Positions 16,362 to 25,311 are shown, counted from the first letter of the stretch. The stretch: DNA of 64,000 nucleotides from Collimonas pratensis (GCF_001584185.1 NZ_CP013234.1:1798001-1862000); one strand, 5' to 3'. Made by a program: numbers and translations. Notes: a model not told the origin generated them from the letters alone.

Positions 16362-17440
16362 ACGCAATGATCAACTCAACTTCAAGCATGACACTGATTC
16401 GTCGCCTGGCCGTGGCCGGCATGGCTGCGGTATTGCTGGCGCTGACCGGCTGCGCCGCGGTGGCGCCAAACTATCAGCCTACCAATGACAACGCGCATAC
16501 CTTGCAGGCACTCCCCGACGGCAAGGTGGCCGTGGGCCAGTTCACGGCCAAAGACAAGTCGCTGGAAAGCCTGGTTATACGCGCCGGCACCTACAGCTCG
16601 CCCTATAACGGTTCGTACGCCGAGTACCTGAAAGCGGCGTTGCGCGCAGAGCTGGAAGGAGCCGGCAAGCTTGATGCGGCTTCCCCGGTAGTCATCAGCG
16701 GGCAGCTGCTGGAAAACTCGGTGGATGGTGCATTGTTTGACGTTGGCACCGCCAGAGTCAGCGCCCGTTTCGTGGTGATGCAAGGCGGCGCCAAGACCTT
16801 CGACAAGGTCGTGGTAGGCGCCAGCCAGTGGGAGTCTTCCGTTATCGGGGCGATTGCGATACCGGCCGCGCGCCGCAACTATGTCGATACGGTACATAAG
16901 CTGCTGGCTAACCTGTTTGCCGACAAAGACTTCCAGGCAGCCCTGCGTGGCGGCAGCAGTGTCGTCAGCGCAGTGACTCCTCCCGTCGTTACCAGCCGTC
17001 GTTTCGTCCCGGCCGCCGCTACACCCAACGCCGTTCCAGCGGTAGCTGGCCGCGGTGTTATTGCTGCGGCCGCGCCAGCCAGTGTCGCGCGCGATTCCCA
17101 GCCAAGCCTGGTGCCTGGCAGCTGTACAGCACCTGAGTATCCGCGGGCTTCGCTACGCAATGAGGAGCAGGGTACGGTCATTGCCAAGCTGGTGATAGGC
17201 AGCAACGGCCATGTGACGGATATTGCGATTGAGAAGAGCAGCGGTTTTACCGCCCTGGACAAGGCGACTGTGCAAGCATGGAGCATCTGCCAGTTTAATC
17301 CGGCGCTGCGCGATGGCGCGCCGCTGCAGTCGGAGACGAGAATGCAGTACGTCTGGAGGCTTGACGGCGCAGCACAGGTGCAAACGCAGTCGGTTGCGGC
17401 GCCAGCCACCAAGTCAGCCTCAACCGAAACCTGGCATTAA
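16358..17440 (+). CDS. Lipoprotein with a C-terminal TonB domain
   Basis: A 360-aa protein with an unusual layout: lipobox LTGC (Cys32, followed by Ala-Ala, which favours outer-membrane sorting), a lipoprotein-like domain of about 170 residues, a short Ala/Pro/Val linker, then a TonB C-terminal domain (about 245-340, PEYPRASLRNEEQGTV to TRMQYVWRL). The TTG start at 16358 is chosen because AGGAG is 7 nt upstream and TTGA overlaps the previous stop; ATG 16367 is the alternative. It has no cytoplasmic-membrane anchor like a normal TonB. The TonB domain is near-identical in pattern to the tonB product at 13614. Confidence 0.78.
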   Translation: MNAMINSTSSMTLIRRLAVAGMAAVLLALTGCAAVAPNYQPTNDNAHTLQALPDGKVAVGQFTAKDKSLESLVIRAGTYSSPYNGSYAEYLKAALRAELEGAGKLDAASPVVISGQLLENSVDGALFDVGTARVSARFVVMQGGAKTFDKVVVGASQWESSVIGAIAIPAARRNYVDTVHKLLANLFADKDFQAALRGGSSVVSAVTPPVVTSRRFVPAAATPNAVPAVAGRGVIAAAAPASVARDSQPSLVPGSCTAPEYPRASLRNEEQGTVIAKLVIGSNGHVTDIAIEKSSGFTALDKATVQAWSICQFNPALRDGAPLQSETRMQYVWRLDGAAQVQTQSVAAPATKSASTETWH

Positions 17441-17470
17441 GAACAGGCATCGCGGGCTGCCGCCCAGGAT

Positions 17471-18814
17471 CTATTCCTTGATCTTGCCGGCAGCTTGGGA
17501 AATCCTGTCGCGCACCACGCGGATCGCCTGCTTGAGCGTGTACACATCCTGGAAATAACGCTGCGGAATCCGGATCTGGCTGGCGTTGGCGTCAATGTTT
17601 TCGATATCCTCGCGCCACTGCGCAATCTGCTCCGGGCTCGGCTGCTTGCTTTGCCAGATCTCGTCTTCCAGCGACTTGATCTCCCGGTACCACACCACCA
17701 GGCGGTTTTTCATGCGCGCTTCGACCATGCGCGGCAAGGCCTGCAGCAGGCCGAACAGCAAGGCCATGAAGGGCAGCAGGATCAGCAGGCGCCGCTCGAT
17801 GAAGCTGGCCAGCCAGAACGGCAGGTAGCGTTGCAGGAAAGGGCGGCCGGATTTGAAGTAGCGCGTGCTCTCATCTGAAATCGGGAAGTCGTCCGTGTTC
17901 AGGTTGGGGAACACGCCACGCGGCGTGAAGTAGTCTTCGCGCGCATGCGCGGCATTGGCCGCTTCCAGCAGTAAGTAGGTCAGCGCAGGATGCAGCGTGT
18001 CCTTGGAGACCAGCAGTGCGGTCGCCGCCAGCATGGTCACATCGGCTTGCGGCAAGTCGTTGGCGACGCTGGTCGAGGCGCGCGGGAAAACGATCTTGGA
18101 CAGCGACGGGAACTTCAATACCAGGGCATCGGCCTGCGCGAAGCTCATCAGCTTGAGGTCGCTGTTGAGCAGCGTCTGCTGCATGGCTGCATCCGGGCGG
18201 CCGATGAAGAAGGCGGCGTCCAGCTGGCCGCTTTCCAGGCTTTGATACGCTTTGTAGGCATCCATTTCCAGCAGGCTGGCGTTATCGGCGCTGATGCCGC
18301 TGTGGCCCAGCAGCACCCGTGACACCGTCAGCAAGCCGCTGCCGGGAACGCCGATCGAAATCCGCTTGCCGCGCAGCTGCGCCAGCCGGTTGATGACGAC
18401 GTCGCCGCGATAAAACACCCAGATCGGTTCGTACGACACGGCGGCAATGGTTTGCAGCTGGTCGTCCGGCGATGGCGTAGTGGTGCCGGACTGGATGAAG
18501 CCGACCTCGTATTCGCTGTCGGGATCCTTCAGCCGCTGATAGTTTTCGACCGAGCCGGAAGAACTGCGGATGTCGAGGGTAATCCCTTCGCGCTTGAGCA
18601 GCGGCGCGTAACGTGCGGCAAAACCGGCATAGATGCCTTTGTCGGCGCCGGTAGTGATCACGATGGTGCGCTGAATCGCAGGCTTGAGGATAGCCGCCAA
18701 GCCCCAGCCCAGTACGGCCAGCAGGACGGCCCCGCTGAAGATGAGGAAGCGCAGCCGGCGCGCCGTCATCGGTGGTTTATGGATACGGTGCAGCGCTGGA
18801 TTGTGTCTTGGCAT
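17471..18814 (-). CDS. TAXI-family TRAP-type solute-binding protein
   Basis: A 447-aa membrane-anchored binding protein of the TAXI class. An N-terminal membrane segment (FLIFSGAVLLAVLGWGLAAIL) precedes the binding domain, marked by IVITTGADKGIYAGFAARYAPLLKREG and IQSGTTTP. A second hydrophobic segment (LLILLPFMALLFGLLQALP, near 345-363) and a charged C-terminal helical region (REIKSLEDEIWQSKQ onward) extend beyond standard TAXI proteins. No TRAP permease gene is adjacent, so it may serve a distant permease or a sensing role. The start at 18814 is plausible; MTARRLRF, 15 residues in, is an alternative. Confidence 0.83.
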   Translation of the reverse strand: MPRHNPALHRIHKPPMTARRLRFLIFSGAVLLAVLGWGLAAILKPAIQRTIVITTGADKGIYAGFAARYAPLLKREGITLDIRSSSGSVENYQRLKDPDSEYEVGFIQSGTTTPSPDDQLQTIAAVSYEPIWVFYRGDVVINRLAQLRGKRISIGVPGSGLLTVSRVLLGHSGISADNASLLEMDAYKAYQSLESGQLDAAFFIGRPDAAMQQTLLNSDLKLMSFAQADALVLKFPSLSKIVFPRASTSVANDLPQADVTMLAATALLVSKDTLHPALTYLLLEAANAAHAREDYFTPRGVFPNLNTDDFPISDESTRYFKSGRPFLQRYLPFWLASFIERRLLILLPFMALLFGLLQALPRMVEARMKNRLVVWYREIKSLEDEIWQSKQPSPEQIAQWREDIENIDANASQIRIPQRYFQDVYTLKQAIRVVRDRISQAAGKIKE

Positions 18815-18890
18815 GGGCTATGGAAGGCGCTTGGTTGGGCAACTCGGAAACCAGACTGCAACGGGGAAGCTGGTTGCAGCTCCCGCACGA

Positions 18891-19232
18891 TTACACCTTT
18901 TTGACAAACTCCGATTTCAGGCTCATGGCGCCGAAGCCGTCGATCTTGCAGTCGATGTCGTGATCGCTGTCGACCAGGCGGATGTTTTTCACCTTGGTGC
19001 CGACCTTGACCACGCCGCCCGAACCTTTCAGCTTCAGATCCTTGATGACGGTGACGGTGTCGCCGTCCTGCAGGATATTGCCGACAGCATCGCGGTAAAC
19101 CTTGGCGCCGTCGCCGGCATCGGCTGCCGCCTGCTGCGGCCATTCATGGGCGCACTCAGGGCAGATGTAGAGGCCGCCGTCTTCATAGGTGAATTCGGAA
19201 TTGCATTTGGGGCAGGCTGGCAGAGCGTTCAT
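18891..19232 (-). CDS. yjdM: Zinc-ribbon protein YjdM (PhnA family)
   Basis: A 113-aa protein long annotated as PhnA/alkylphosphonate utilisation protein, actual function unclear. A C4 zinc ribbon lies at the N-terminus (cysteines 7, 10, 24 and 27), followed by the PhnA domain with [26 protein letters not shown] and the C-terminal [11 protein letters not shown]. The start is ATG 19232, matching the family N-terminus [10 protein letters not shown]; an upstream in-frame ATG adds 27 atypical residues. It is the terminal gene of its strand run and no phosphonate genes are nearby. Confidence 0.92.
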   Translation of the reverse strand: MNALPACPKCNSEFTYEDGGLYICPECAHEWPQQAAADAGDGAKVYRDAVGNILQDGDTVTVIKDLKLKGSGGVVKVGTKVKNIRLVDSDHDIDCKIDGFGAMSLKSEFVKKV

Positions 19233-19434
19233 GTTCTTGTCTTTCGGGATAAGGCTGGTGCCGTAAAAAAGAGGCAGTATACAACCAGCCGCCGCGCTTG
19301 CCGGCTTTTCCACCTGTGGCCGTGCTTACCCGCAGTATCGCGGAAAATGCCGTTGATTGCTGCCATGATCCTGTACGGCGGCCGTCTGCGTTCCTGTCTA
19401 AGCGGGCATTATCCTTGACAGATCGGATATGAGA

Positions 19435-19506
19435 GGTAGGGTGGGCACGCTTTTGTGCCCACGCTGTAGCGCTATCCGCGTGGGCACAAAAGCGTGCCCA
19501 CCCTAC
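19435..19506. repeat. Palindromic repeat GTAGGGTGGGCA, copy C
   Basis: An almost perfect 70-bp palindrome: GTAGGGTGGGCACGCTTTTG (from 19436) pairs with CAAAAGCGTGCCCACCCTAC (to 19506). It has the longest stem of the three copies in this window and lies in the otherwise empty gap 19233-19561. Confidence 0.85.
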
Positions 19507-19561
19507 ATGTCAATATTTTTGCACCCATAGAAAAGTCTGATGAACCACCCGGAATAGATCC

Positions 19562-19896
19562 ATGCCTGGCAATACCGAATCTGCATTTCCGGAAACATCG
19601 TCGATTCCTATAGTGACGGCCCGCCAAGGCAGGTTCCGGGCTATGCGAGCCTTCATCGCATGGTGTCTCTTTTACTTGCCGAGCAGGTGCCTGCTGCTGG
19701 GCGCGTGCTGGTTTTGGGAGCCGGCGGCGGCCAGGAAATCAAGGCGCTGGCGGATGCGCATCCAGAGTGGTCATTCGATGGCATCGATCCTTCGGCCGAC
19801 ATGCTGCGCTTGGCCAAACGCGTGATTAGCCCGCACGAGGCGAGAGTGCGTTTGCATGAAGACTACATTGGTAATGCAAGAGGTCGATCGGACTAA
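19562..19896 (+). pseudogene. Remnant of a class I SAM-dependent methyltransferase
   Basis: The frame ending at 19896 encodes VPGYASLHRMVSLLLAEQVP and the SAM-binding motif VLVLGAGGGQEIK, followed by GIDPSADMLRLAKR, a clear methyltransferase core. The likely N-terminus (from ATG 19562) is in another frame, so a small indel lies near 19605. After about 19880 homology stops abruptly (GNARGRSD then a stop), so roughly the C-terminal half is missing. I read this as a decayed fragment. Confidence 0.7.
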
Positions 19897-19961
19897 CGTT
19901 GACTACCGAAGCCGCGATTGGACCCCGGACTGGAATGTACCTCCCGGTGGCAATCCGTGCT

Positions 19962-20651
19962 CTAGCCAAGCACGAATTTGCAAATCTCGCTCGAATACTC
20001 TCGGAGAAACGCCTGCTTGTTGGGTAGCGGCTCCGTTGCGTGTGGCGGAAGGATATCCATAAACGAGAAGTGGTCGGCTCCTTCCGTGACACGGACATCC
20101 ACAGTGTTCCAATCGCGCATGGCACGCGCCAGCCATTCGGTTTGGGCCGGAGGGGTGATACTATCCGCTGAACCCACCCACGCCAAAACTGGAATTCGCA
20201 CCGCATCAAGTGCTGCCGGAGCCTGGAAGAATCCGGTTGGCGGCGCCAAGAGGGCCAGACGCGCCAGGCGGCTGTCCGGTGCGATGCTGACGCGCAGGCC
20301 GAGCCTTAGCCACATTTGAGCTCCCGCCATGGCGACGAGGGTGGTTGCACCAATCGAATGCCCCACTCCTATCGCTTTTGCGGTGGGTTCAACGAATGCG
20401 TCGAGTGTCAGGGAAAGGCGTCTTGCCCGCAGGGTCAGCTCTTCCTCTCCTGGAGTAGTCGAAGCAAGCCGCTCGAAATGTGGTGCGACGACCATGCAAC
20501 CAGACCCAAGCAAGGCGTCCAGGAGCGTAGAGTGACGTTCTGGCTGACCACCCGCTCCCACTGCGAAAAGAACCACCGGAGAACCTGTGGCGGCTTCGCG
20601 CACCGAGACCTGGAATGAATCAACCCCGTCTTGCAGCGTCTGCATCAACAT
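19962..20651 (-). CDS. Alpha/beta hydrolase family protein
   Basis: A 229-aa predicted serine hydrolase without signal peptide. The nucleophile elbow is GHSIG at 97-101 (Ser99), the acid is probably Asp in GSADSITPP and the His is in GADHFSFMD. The N-terminal part has VVLFAVGAGGQPERHSTLLDAL in place of the common HGxG oxyanion loop, as in dienelactone-hydrolase-like predicted dienelactone or secreted-type lipases. The substrate is unknown. It stands alone, between the methyltransferase remnant and a LysE exporter gene. Confidence 0.75.
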   Translation of the reverse strand: MLMQTLQDGVDSFQVSVREAATGSPVVLFAVGAGGQPERHSTLLDALLGSGCMVVAPHFERLASTTPGEEELTLRARRLSLTLDAFVEPTAKAIGVGHSIGATTLVAMAGAQMWLRLGLRVSIAPDSRLARLALLAPPTGFFQAPAALDAVRIPVLAWVGSADSITPPAQTEWLARAMRDWNTVDVRVTEGADHFSFMDILPPHATEPLPNKQAFLREYSSEICKFVLG

Positions 20652-20878
20652 GAGAAATTGCTCCTCGTGGCAGGTGATTTCGAGAGGGATTTGTGCGATG
20701 TGTCGGCCGCTGGACCTGCGCGTGATGCTTCCCTATGAACGTCGCTAATATCCGTGTGTAAACTCGGCATTTTGCCATACTGGAGCCAAGAGGATACCCG
20801 GGCGCACCGTCAGCCGGTAGCATACTACGATGACGTCCAGATATCACCAAGAAAAGGCCTTGACGGAGAGGGGAGAGC

Positions 20879-21502
20879 TTATCGTGCACGCTCCAAGGCA
20901 ACCTTGACGCCAAGACCAACAAGCGCGGCACCGGAAAGCTGCTGAAAGCGCTGGAAAAACTTTGGCTTGGCCAGAAGCCAATGCCGTGCACGACCGCCAA
21001 GCGCGGCGGTGCAGAGATTTACCGCGGTGCCCGATGCAATCGAGACCAGGCCAAGAATGGCTGCCTGTAGCCCAGGATTGCCCAGGGACGGATTGATGAA
21101 CTGAGGCAGGATGGCGAGAAAGAAGAGAGCTACCTTTGGGTTCAACAGATTGGAAACAGCACCCTGTGCAAAAGGAGATACCCGGCGGTTCCTGGACGGT
21201 TCCGCGGTGACAGAAGCAGGGCTGCGCAGCATTTGCCAACCAAGCCAGCAGAGGTAGATCGCCCCGATAGTCTTTACAACCACGAATGCCGTAGGCACTG
21301 ACGCCAGAAACGCAGTGATTCCAAAGGTTGCGGCCCCGGCATGCACTAACGCCGCGCATGCGATGCCGGCACAGACCTGTGCGCCGGCCGATGCGCCCCG
21401 TGAGACTGAATTAGACAGGATGCAGATGACGTCGGGCCCTGGAATCAGGGCGAAGCTCATATTGAGTAGCGTGAAAGCCAGGAGGGTGGGGAGTTCGATC
21501 AT
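20879..21502 (-). CDS. LysE/RhtB family amino-acid exporter
   Basis: A 207-aa inner-membrane exporter with six predicted helices. The N-terminal PGPDVICILSNSVSRGASAGAQVCAGIA stretch carries the family motif (PGPxxxxxxxxxxxxGxxxG), and the central FAQGAVSNLLNPKVALFFLAILPQF is the second signature. Members export lysine, threonine, homoserine lactone or similar amino acids; the substrate cannot be assigned. It uses ATG 21502. Confidence 0.9.
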   Translation of the reverse strand: MIELPTLLAFTLLNMSFALIPGPDVICILSNSVSRGASAGAQVCAGIACAALVHAGAATFGITAFLASVPTAFVVVKTIGAIYLCWLGWQMLRSPASVTAEPSRNRRVSPFAQGAVSNLLNPKVALFFLAILPQFINPSLGNPGLQAAILGLVSIASGTAVNLCTAALGGRARHWLLAKPKFFQRFQQLSGAALVGLGVKVALERAR

Positions 21503-21665
21503 CTTGAGCCCTAAGGTGATTTAAAGTGCATTTTGCAAAATCAACCGCCGCCCCAAAATTTGGCGGCGAATTCTTGTTCTCTGAAAAACCTGATGAGAAG
21601 CGACGCTCATCATCTAAGCGCGTCAACGGTTCCGCCAGCGCTGATCGACGCGGCACATTCAATGC

Positions 21666-22058
21666 TTAAGATGACTCAACGACAGTTCCCTGATGGTAGA
21701 TAATATTCCATCCTGCTGAAGTGCGTCGCCAAAGCGTAGCGCGACGGGTGATTCTGGAGTCTTGCAGCAAGGTGTAAGTCAACAGATAGGTATCAGGCGC
21801 AATTTCCTGGCAGAAGAAGTCTCGCGTTTCCCAATTTTCCTCGATTGACCTGGCATATCGGTCTTCGAGAATGTCAAGGACGTGTGCTCGACTGTAATGG
21901 CGTCCGGACGCGCCGACCTCCCAAAACTCAGCATCCATCATCAACGCGAAGTCGGCCCGAGTTGTTCCATGTTCAGGCCGATGGAAGATCGGCTCTCGGG
22001 CCGATAATTCCTCTTGCACGTTCATCAGCCGCATTTCCGTGATTCGAGTGGGTTCCAT
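21666..22058 (-). CDS. NTF2-like (DUF4440/SnoaL-type) protein
   Basis: A protein of about 130 aa with the cone-shaped NTF2 fold pattern: N-terminal helix (LSAREPIFHRPEHGTT), LMMDAEFWEVGASGRHYSRAHVLDIL, and the strand series YLLTYTLLQ, ATLWRRTSAGWNIIYHQGTVV. This matches DUF4440-like proteins, which include small-molecule binders and enzymes. ATG 22058 is preferred because it lies four bases after the stop of the preceding dehydrogenase gene; ATG 22076 is possible and would overlap it. The pair looks co-transcribed. Confidence 0.7.
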   Translation of the reverse strand: MEPTRITEMRLMNVQEELSAREPIFHRPEHGTTRADFALMMDAEFWEVGASGRHYSRAHVLDILEDRYARSIEENWETRDFFCQEIAPDTYLLTYTLLQDSRITRRATLWRRTSAGWNIIYHQGTVVESS

Positions 22059-22062
22059 ATGA

Positions 22063-22770
22063 TTATCCGCCGGCAATCAGCGCCATCATTTCAGGATAAT
22101 TGTAAATCGCACTTTGTGCTGGAGGGTGGAAGGCGGCAGCGACCATCGCTTGGGCAATCTGCGTCGTCCGGATAGAGTGAAACTTCGCCGGCGTTAGCGG
22201 CGCAAAGAGCGGTAGGATAGCTGAGAGTAGCCATGGAGTATGCTGAGAGCCGATAATCATGGCCGGACGAAAGATGCTCACCACGGCCGGACCTTGACTC
22301 CTGACGGCTGCTTCAGCCTCGCCTTTGACGCGAGAATAACGCGCCATTCCCGCCGCGCCAGAGCCAGTAGTTTTGGCCTTTATGTCGGCACCCATTGCCG
22401 ACATAAAGGCCAGATGCTGAACTTTTCCTGACGCCTTCAGGCCTCGGGCAAATGCCGCATTGAGATCGACATCGACGGCGCGGTGCTCTTCCAATGAAAG
22501 TTTGGCAGTGCCGGCTCCGACTCCCAACACACTGAACCCAAGCACATCGCCGTCAATCTCGCGCAGTGCGTCGACGACAGCCTGACTAAATTTGTTTGGC
22601 GCCATATCCGGGACCAACCGCTCTTCCACCTGCGCGCCTAACTGCAGACCGAGCGGCCGCCGCGTCATGACAAGAATCCGGCTGAAACCGCCGCAGCGCA
22701 CTATTTCGGCGAGGAGGGCTTGTCCAACCGAGCCAGACGCCCCCAAAATAACTGCGGTTCTACCAGTCAT
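22063..22770 (-). CDS. NAD(P)H-binding Rossmann-fold oxidoreductase
   Basis: A 235-aa short, atypical dehydrogenase/epimerase-like protein. The N-terminal dinucleotide loop is AVILGASGSVGQALL, and GFSVLGVGAG and HLAFMSAMGAD are consistent with the NmrA/HTATIP2-like group. A Tyr-x-x-x-Lys pair is present as YSRVKGEAE. The substrate is unknown. It uses ATG 22770, with GGAGAAAAT upstream on this strand, and is followed directly by the NTF2-like gene. Confidence 0.82.
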   Translation of the reverse strand: MTGRTAVILGASGSVGQALLAEIVRCGGFSRILVMTRRPLGLQLGAQVEERLVPDMAPNKFSQAVVDALREIDGDVLGFSVLGVGAGTAKLSLEEHRAVDVDLNAAFARGLKASGKVQHLAFMSAMGADIKAKTTGSGAAGMARYSRVKGEAEAAVRSQGPAVVSIFRPAMIIGSQHTPWLLSAILPLFAPLTPAKFHSIRTTQIAQAMVAAAFHPPAQSAIYNYPEMMALIAGG

Positions 22771-22908
22771 ATTTTCTCCAATTGAAAGGTGTACGTCTTA
22801 TAGCAATATTTAACTCGCCGCCTTACGGCAACGCCTGGGACCGATATCGGCTCGTTACGAAAGCTGACGCTAACTCCAATATCAAGTCATCTGCTTGCAG
22901 ATGGTAGG

Positions 22909-23133
22909 CTATGGCCAGATGTTGAAGACTAGTATCACCATACCGACTGCGCTAAGTAACCCAAGCGCGGATACATGCTGATAGTCGGCGCAATCGGCTC
23001 TTTTGGGATTGATTCTCCGTGGGTAGCGGCCAAATGTCGCAATCTTGATAAGCAAATATCCGAACCAAAAGAAAATGAAACTAAAAAGTAAATGCCTAAA
23101 AGCCGCTGAGGCAAAGCCAAAAAATGTTTCCAT
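22909..23133 (-). CDS. Small membrane protein of unknown function
   Basis: A 74-aa protein with two likely membrane segments (LLFSFIFFWFGYLLIKIATF and LGLLSAVGMVILVFNIWP) joined by a charged loop. ATG 23133 is chosen because GGAGA lies about 10 nt upstream; the upstream ATG at 23154 adds seven residues. It follows the DoxX-like gene by 55 bp on the same strand. No family recognised. Confidence 0.55.
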   Translation of the reverse strand: METFFGFASAAFRHLLFSFIFFWFGYLLIKIATFGRYPRRINPKRADCADYQHVSALGLLSAVGMVILVFNIWP

Positions 23134-23188
23134 GCAGTAGAGTCTCCACAACACGCGCTATCGAAATCGATTAAATTGCTATCAGTTC

Positions 23189-23578
23189 TCAGCGCCTTTC
23201 CATGATAGTCAGATAAAGCAAACAAGCGATCACTGCGATGTTCTTCGTAATTGGCCCAAACGGGTGGATCAAGAAGGCCGGCAAGCCAATGGCGATGGCG
23301 GCAGAATAAGCGACGATTACCACGCACTGCACTTGCCAAAGCCATCGGCTGGCGAGGAACAACGTAGCCAAACCGAGGCCAAAATCGAGCAAACATGCTG
23401 TCGAGAATATCTTTTCCGTCTGGTAGGTGAGTCCTAGCGTGCGTAGCCACTCCAGCGATGCGGCATGGGGATAAAAAAAACAGGAAGTAATCGCCGTCCA
23501 TATCCAGATAAAGGCGATTCCAATGCGCATGATCCAATAGAGCCGATGCAGTTTTATCTCAAAATCATCTTGATTCAT
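23189..23578 (-). CDS. DoxX-like family membrane protein
   Basis: A 129-aa membrane protein with four predicted helices resembling the DoxX-like group (RIGIAFIWIWTAITS, then FFYPHAASLEWLRTLGLT, and LLDFGLGLATLFLA). Members are poorly understood; some couple to redox or thiol metabolism. The start is ATG 23578; the frame is open further upstream but that part overlaps the preceding DUF2269 gene. It follows that gene by 13 bp. Confidence 0.78.
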   Translation of the reverse strand: MNQDDFEIKLHRLYWIMRIGIAFIWIWTAITSCFFYPHAASLEWLRTLGLTYQTEKIFSTACLLDFGLGLATLFLASRWLWQVQCVVIVAYSAAIAIGLPAFLIHPFGPITKNIAVIACLLYLTIMERR

Positions 23579-23591
23579 AAATTTACTGTAT

Positions 23592-24062
23592 TCAAAACGT
23601 CGGTTTGAAGACCATGAGCCAGTACACGCCAAGTAGTGCAATGAAAGCCGGCACGCCAAGCCAGAACCAGATCCTGGCATAGCGCCAGTATTGCCCTGGT
23701 AACGGCGTATTTCCCTGGTCTGCAACTCTTGCAAGGTTACGCATTTTTATCTGTAACGCTACTACCGGCAACCAGCAGAAACCGGCAAACAGATACAGCA
23801 ACAACGCGTAGGATAGCCAGCCGCTCGATAGCGGATATCCTGCTAGATAGACAAGAATCAAGCCGGTGACAGGCTGCAATATCACGGCCGGTGTTGTGAA
23901 AATCCAGTCAGCCATCACCGTGCGCTCGGTGACGATCCGGATTGCGCGCACATCACCGCTGCGATCTGTGATCCATTTAAAGAAGGCGATGCCGATCCCG
24001 GTACCGAACAAGACATTGGCGCTCAGAATATGCAGCCATTTGAGCAGGAGATAGGTGTTCAA
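23592..24062 (-). CDS. DUF2269 family membrane protein
   Basis: A 156-aa four-helix membrane protein with the DUF2269 N-terminus (LLLKWLHILSANVLFGTGIGIAFF) and the central MADWIFTTPAVILQPVTGLILV. It starts with TTG at 24062, which overlaps the TGA of the interrupted saccharopine-dehydrogenase-like gene (TTGA), so it was translationally coupled to it before the insertion sequence arrived. Function unknown. Confidence 0.8.
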   Translation of the reverse strand: MNTYLLLKWLHILSANVLFGTGIGIAFFKWITDRSGDVRAIRIVTERTVMADWIFTTPAVILQPVTGLILVYLAGYPLSSGWLSYALLLYLFAGFCWLPVVALQIKMRNLARVADQGNTPLPGQYWRYARIWFWLGVPAFIALLGVYWLMVFKPTF

Positions 24063-24118
24063 GCGGCCACCTCGTGAACATCCAGTCCATCCAGCGCCCC
24101 AAGATAATCATCTACGCT
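24059..24118 (-). pseudogene. Displaced 3' end of the saccharopine-dehydrogenase-like gene
   Basis: On the minus strand, after the target duplication AGCG, the codons GTA GAT GAT TAT ... GCT TGA encode VDDYLGALDGLDVHEVAA and a stop at 24059. Joined to the other side of the insertion sequence (removing one AGCG), they restore an open frame of 366 aa. The fragment now has no start. Confidence 0.85.
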
Positions 24119-24157
24119 GGTAATCCCCCCATTTTTAAGCAAAGTTAAAAGTAGAGG

Positions 24158-24985
24158 CTAAGCCGCAAGGGCCAATTTCTGCTTCGGGGTGATGCCGCCG
24201 AGCGCCATGTTCGGGCGTTCGTGATTGTAAGTCCAGAGCCATTTCGTCGCAAATTCCTGAACCTCCTCGACGGATTCGAACAGGTAATGTGCGAGCCAGT
24301 CATAGCGAACCGTTCTGTTGTAGCGCTCGATATAAGCATTCTGTTGTGGCTGTCCTGGTTGAATAAAACTGATTTGGATGCCGTGCTTTTCCGCCCACGC
24401 GGCCAGTGTCGAACTGATGTATTCGGGCCCGTTGTCACAGCGGATCGTCGTCGGCTTTCCCCGCCATTCGATAATTTGGTCAAGCGACCGAACGACGCGG
24501 GCTGCCGGCAGGGAGAAATCGACGTCAATGCCTAAGCCTTCACGATTAAAATCGTCAATGACGTTGAACAGGCGGATGCTACGCCCATCCGACAATTGAT
24601 CGTGCATGAAGTCCATGGACCAGACGTCGTTGATCGACGTTGGTACCGACAACGGTTCAGGCTTTGCTCTGGTAAGCCGCTTTTTTGGTTTGATTCGCAA
24701 ATTCAACTCTAGCTCTCGATATATCCGATAGACGCGCTTGTGGTTCCAGCCGAATCCTTTGACATTGCGCAGATACAGGAAGCAAAGGCCGAAGCCCCAG
24801 TTTCGCTGGTTCGCGGTCAGCCGGATTAACCAGTCCGCGACACGCTCGTTATCTTCCGATAGCTTTGCCTTGTAGCGATAGCAGGTCTGGCTGATCGCGA
24901 AAGTCGCGCATGCGCTGCTGACGCTGATTCCATGCGCTCGGACTGCCGTTTGTGCCATCTCACGTCGGTGAGATGGCTTCACCAC
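24158..24985 (-). CDS. IS3-family transposase OrfB (DDE integrase domain)
   Basis: A 275-aa catalytic part of the transposase. HTH_21-like region near the N-terminus, then the integrase core: WSMDFMHD (first D), [11 protein letters not shown] (second D) and [15 protein letters not shown] (E), the IS3 DDE triad. Expressed most likely as a fusion with OrfA by -1 frameshifting at the A7 run (T7 on the plus strand, 24986-24992), since the OrfB frame is open through that site ([13 protein letters not shown]). A GTG at 24985 is the nominal start. Confidence 0.93.
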   Translation of the reverse strand: MVKPSHRREMAQTAVRAHGISVSSACATFAISQTCYRYKAKLSEDNERVADWLIRLTANQRNWGFGLCFLYLRNVKGFGWNHKRVYRIYRELELNLRIKPKKRLTRAKPEPLSVPTSINDVWSMDFMHDQLSDGRSIRLFNVIDDFNREGLGIDVDFSLPAARVVRSLDQIIEWRGKPTTIRCDNGPEYISSTLAAWAEKHGIQISFIQPGQPQQNAYIERYNRTVRYDWLAHYLFESVEEVQEFATKWLWTYNHERPNMALGGITPKQKLALAA

Positions 24986-25242
24986 TTTTTTTGCATCGCC
25001 TCCGAAATGATCTCGGCCTTCAGCTTCTCTTCGGCGTACATCTTCTTGAGTCGACGGTTCTCATCTTCCAACTCTTTCATCCGCGTCATCATCGACGCGT
25101 CCATGCCACCGTATTTGCTCCGCCACTTGTAGAACGAGGCCGAACTCATCCCATGCTCACGACAAAGCTCCGGAACTGGCGTGCCGGCCTCGGCCTGCTT
25201 CAAGATGTTGATGATCTGACTTTCGGTAAAGCGTGATGTCTT
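24979..25242 (-). CDS. IS3-family transposase OrfA (helix-turn-helix)
   Basis: OrfA is 87 aa from the ATG at 25242 (93 aa from 25260). It binds the element ends: [42 protein letters not shown] is the HTH part, described here in segments [14 protein letters not shown] and [19 protein letters not shown], followed by the leucine-zipper-like [18 protein letters not shown]. It overlaps OrfB by seven bases at the slippery A7. Confidence 0.92.
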   Translation of the reverse strand, partial: KTSRFTESQIINILKQAEAGTPVPELCREHGMSSASFYKWRSKYGGMDASMMTRMKELEDENRRLKKMYAEEKLKAEIISEAMQKKW

Positions 25243-25311
25243 CATGTAAAACTTCCTCAAAATCGCATTTAAGAAAATTCTACTTTTAACTGATACTTTT
25301 TTGTGGGCGGA

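Noticed and set aside
15732..17440. Reading the two coupled lipoproteins as a duplicated gene pair.
   Set aside because: Apart from the lipoprotein signals their mature domains show no clear similarity; only the TonB domain has a visible paralog nearby.
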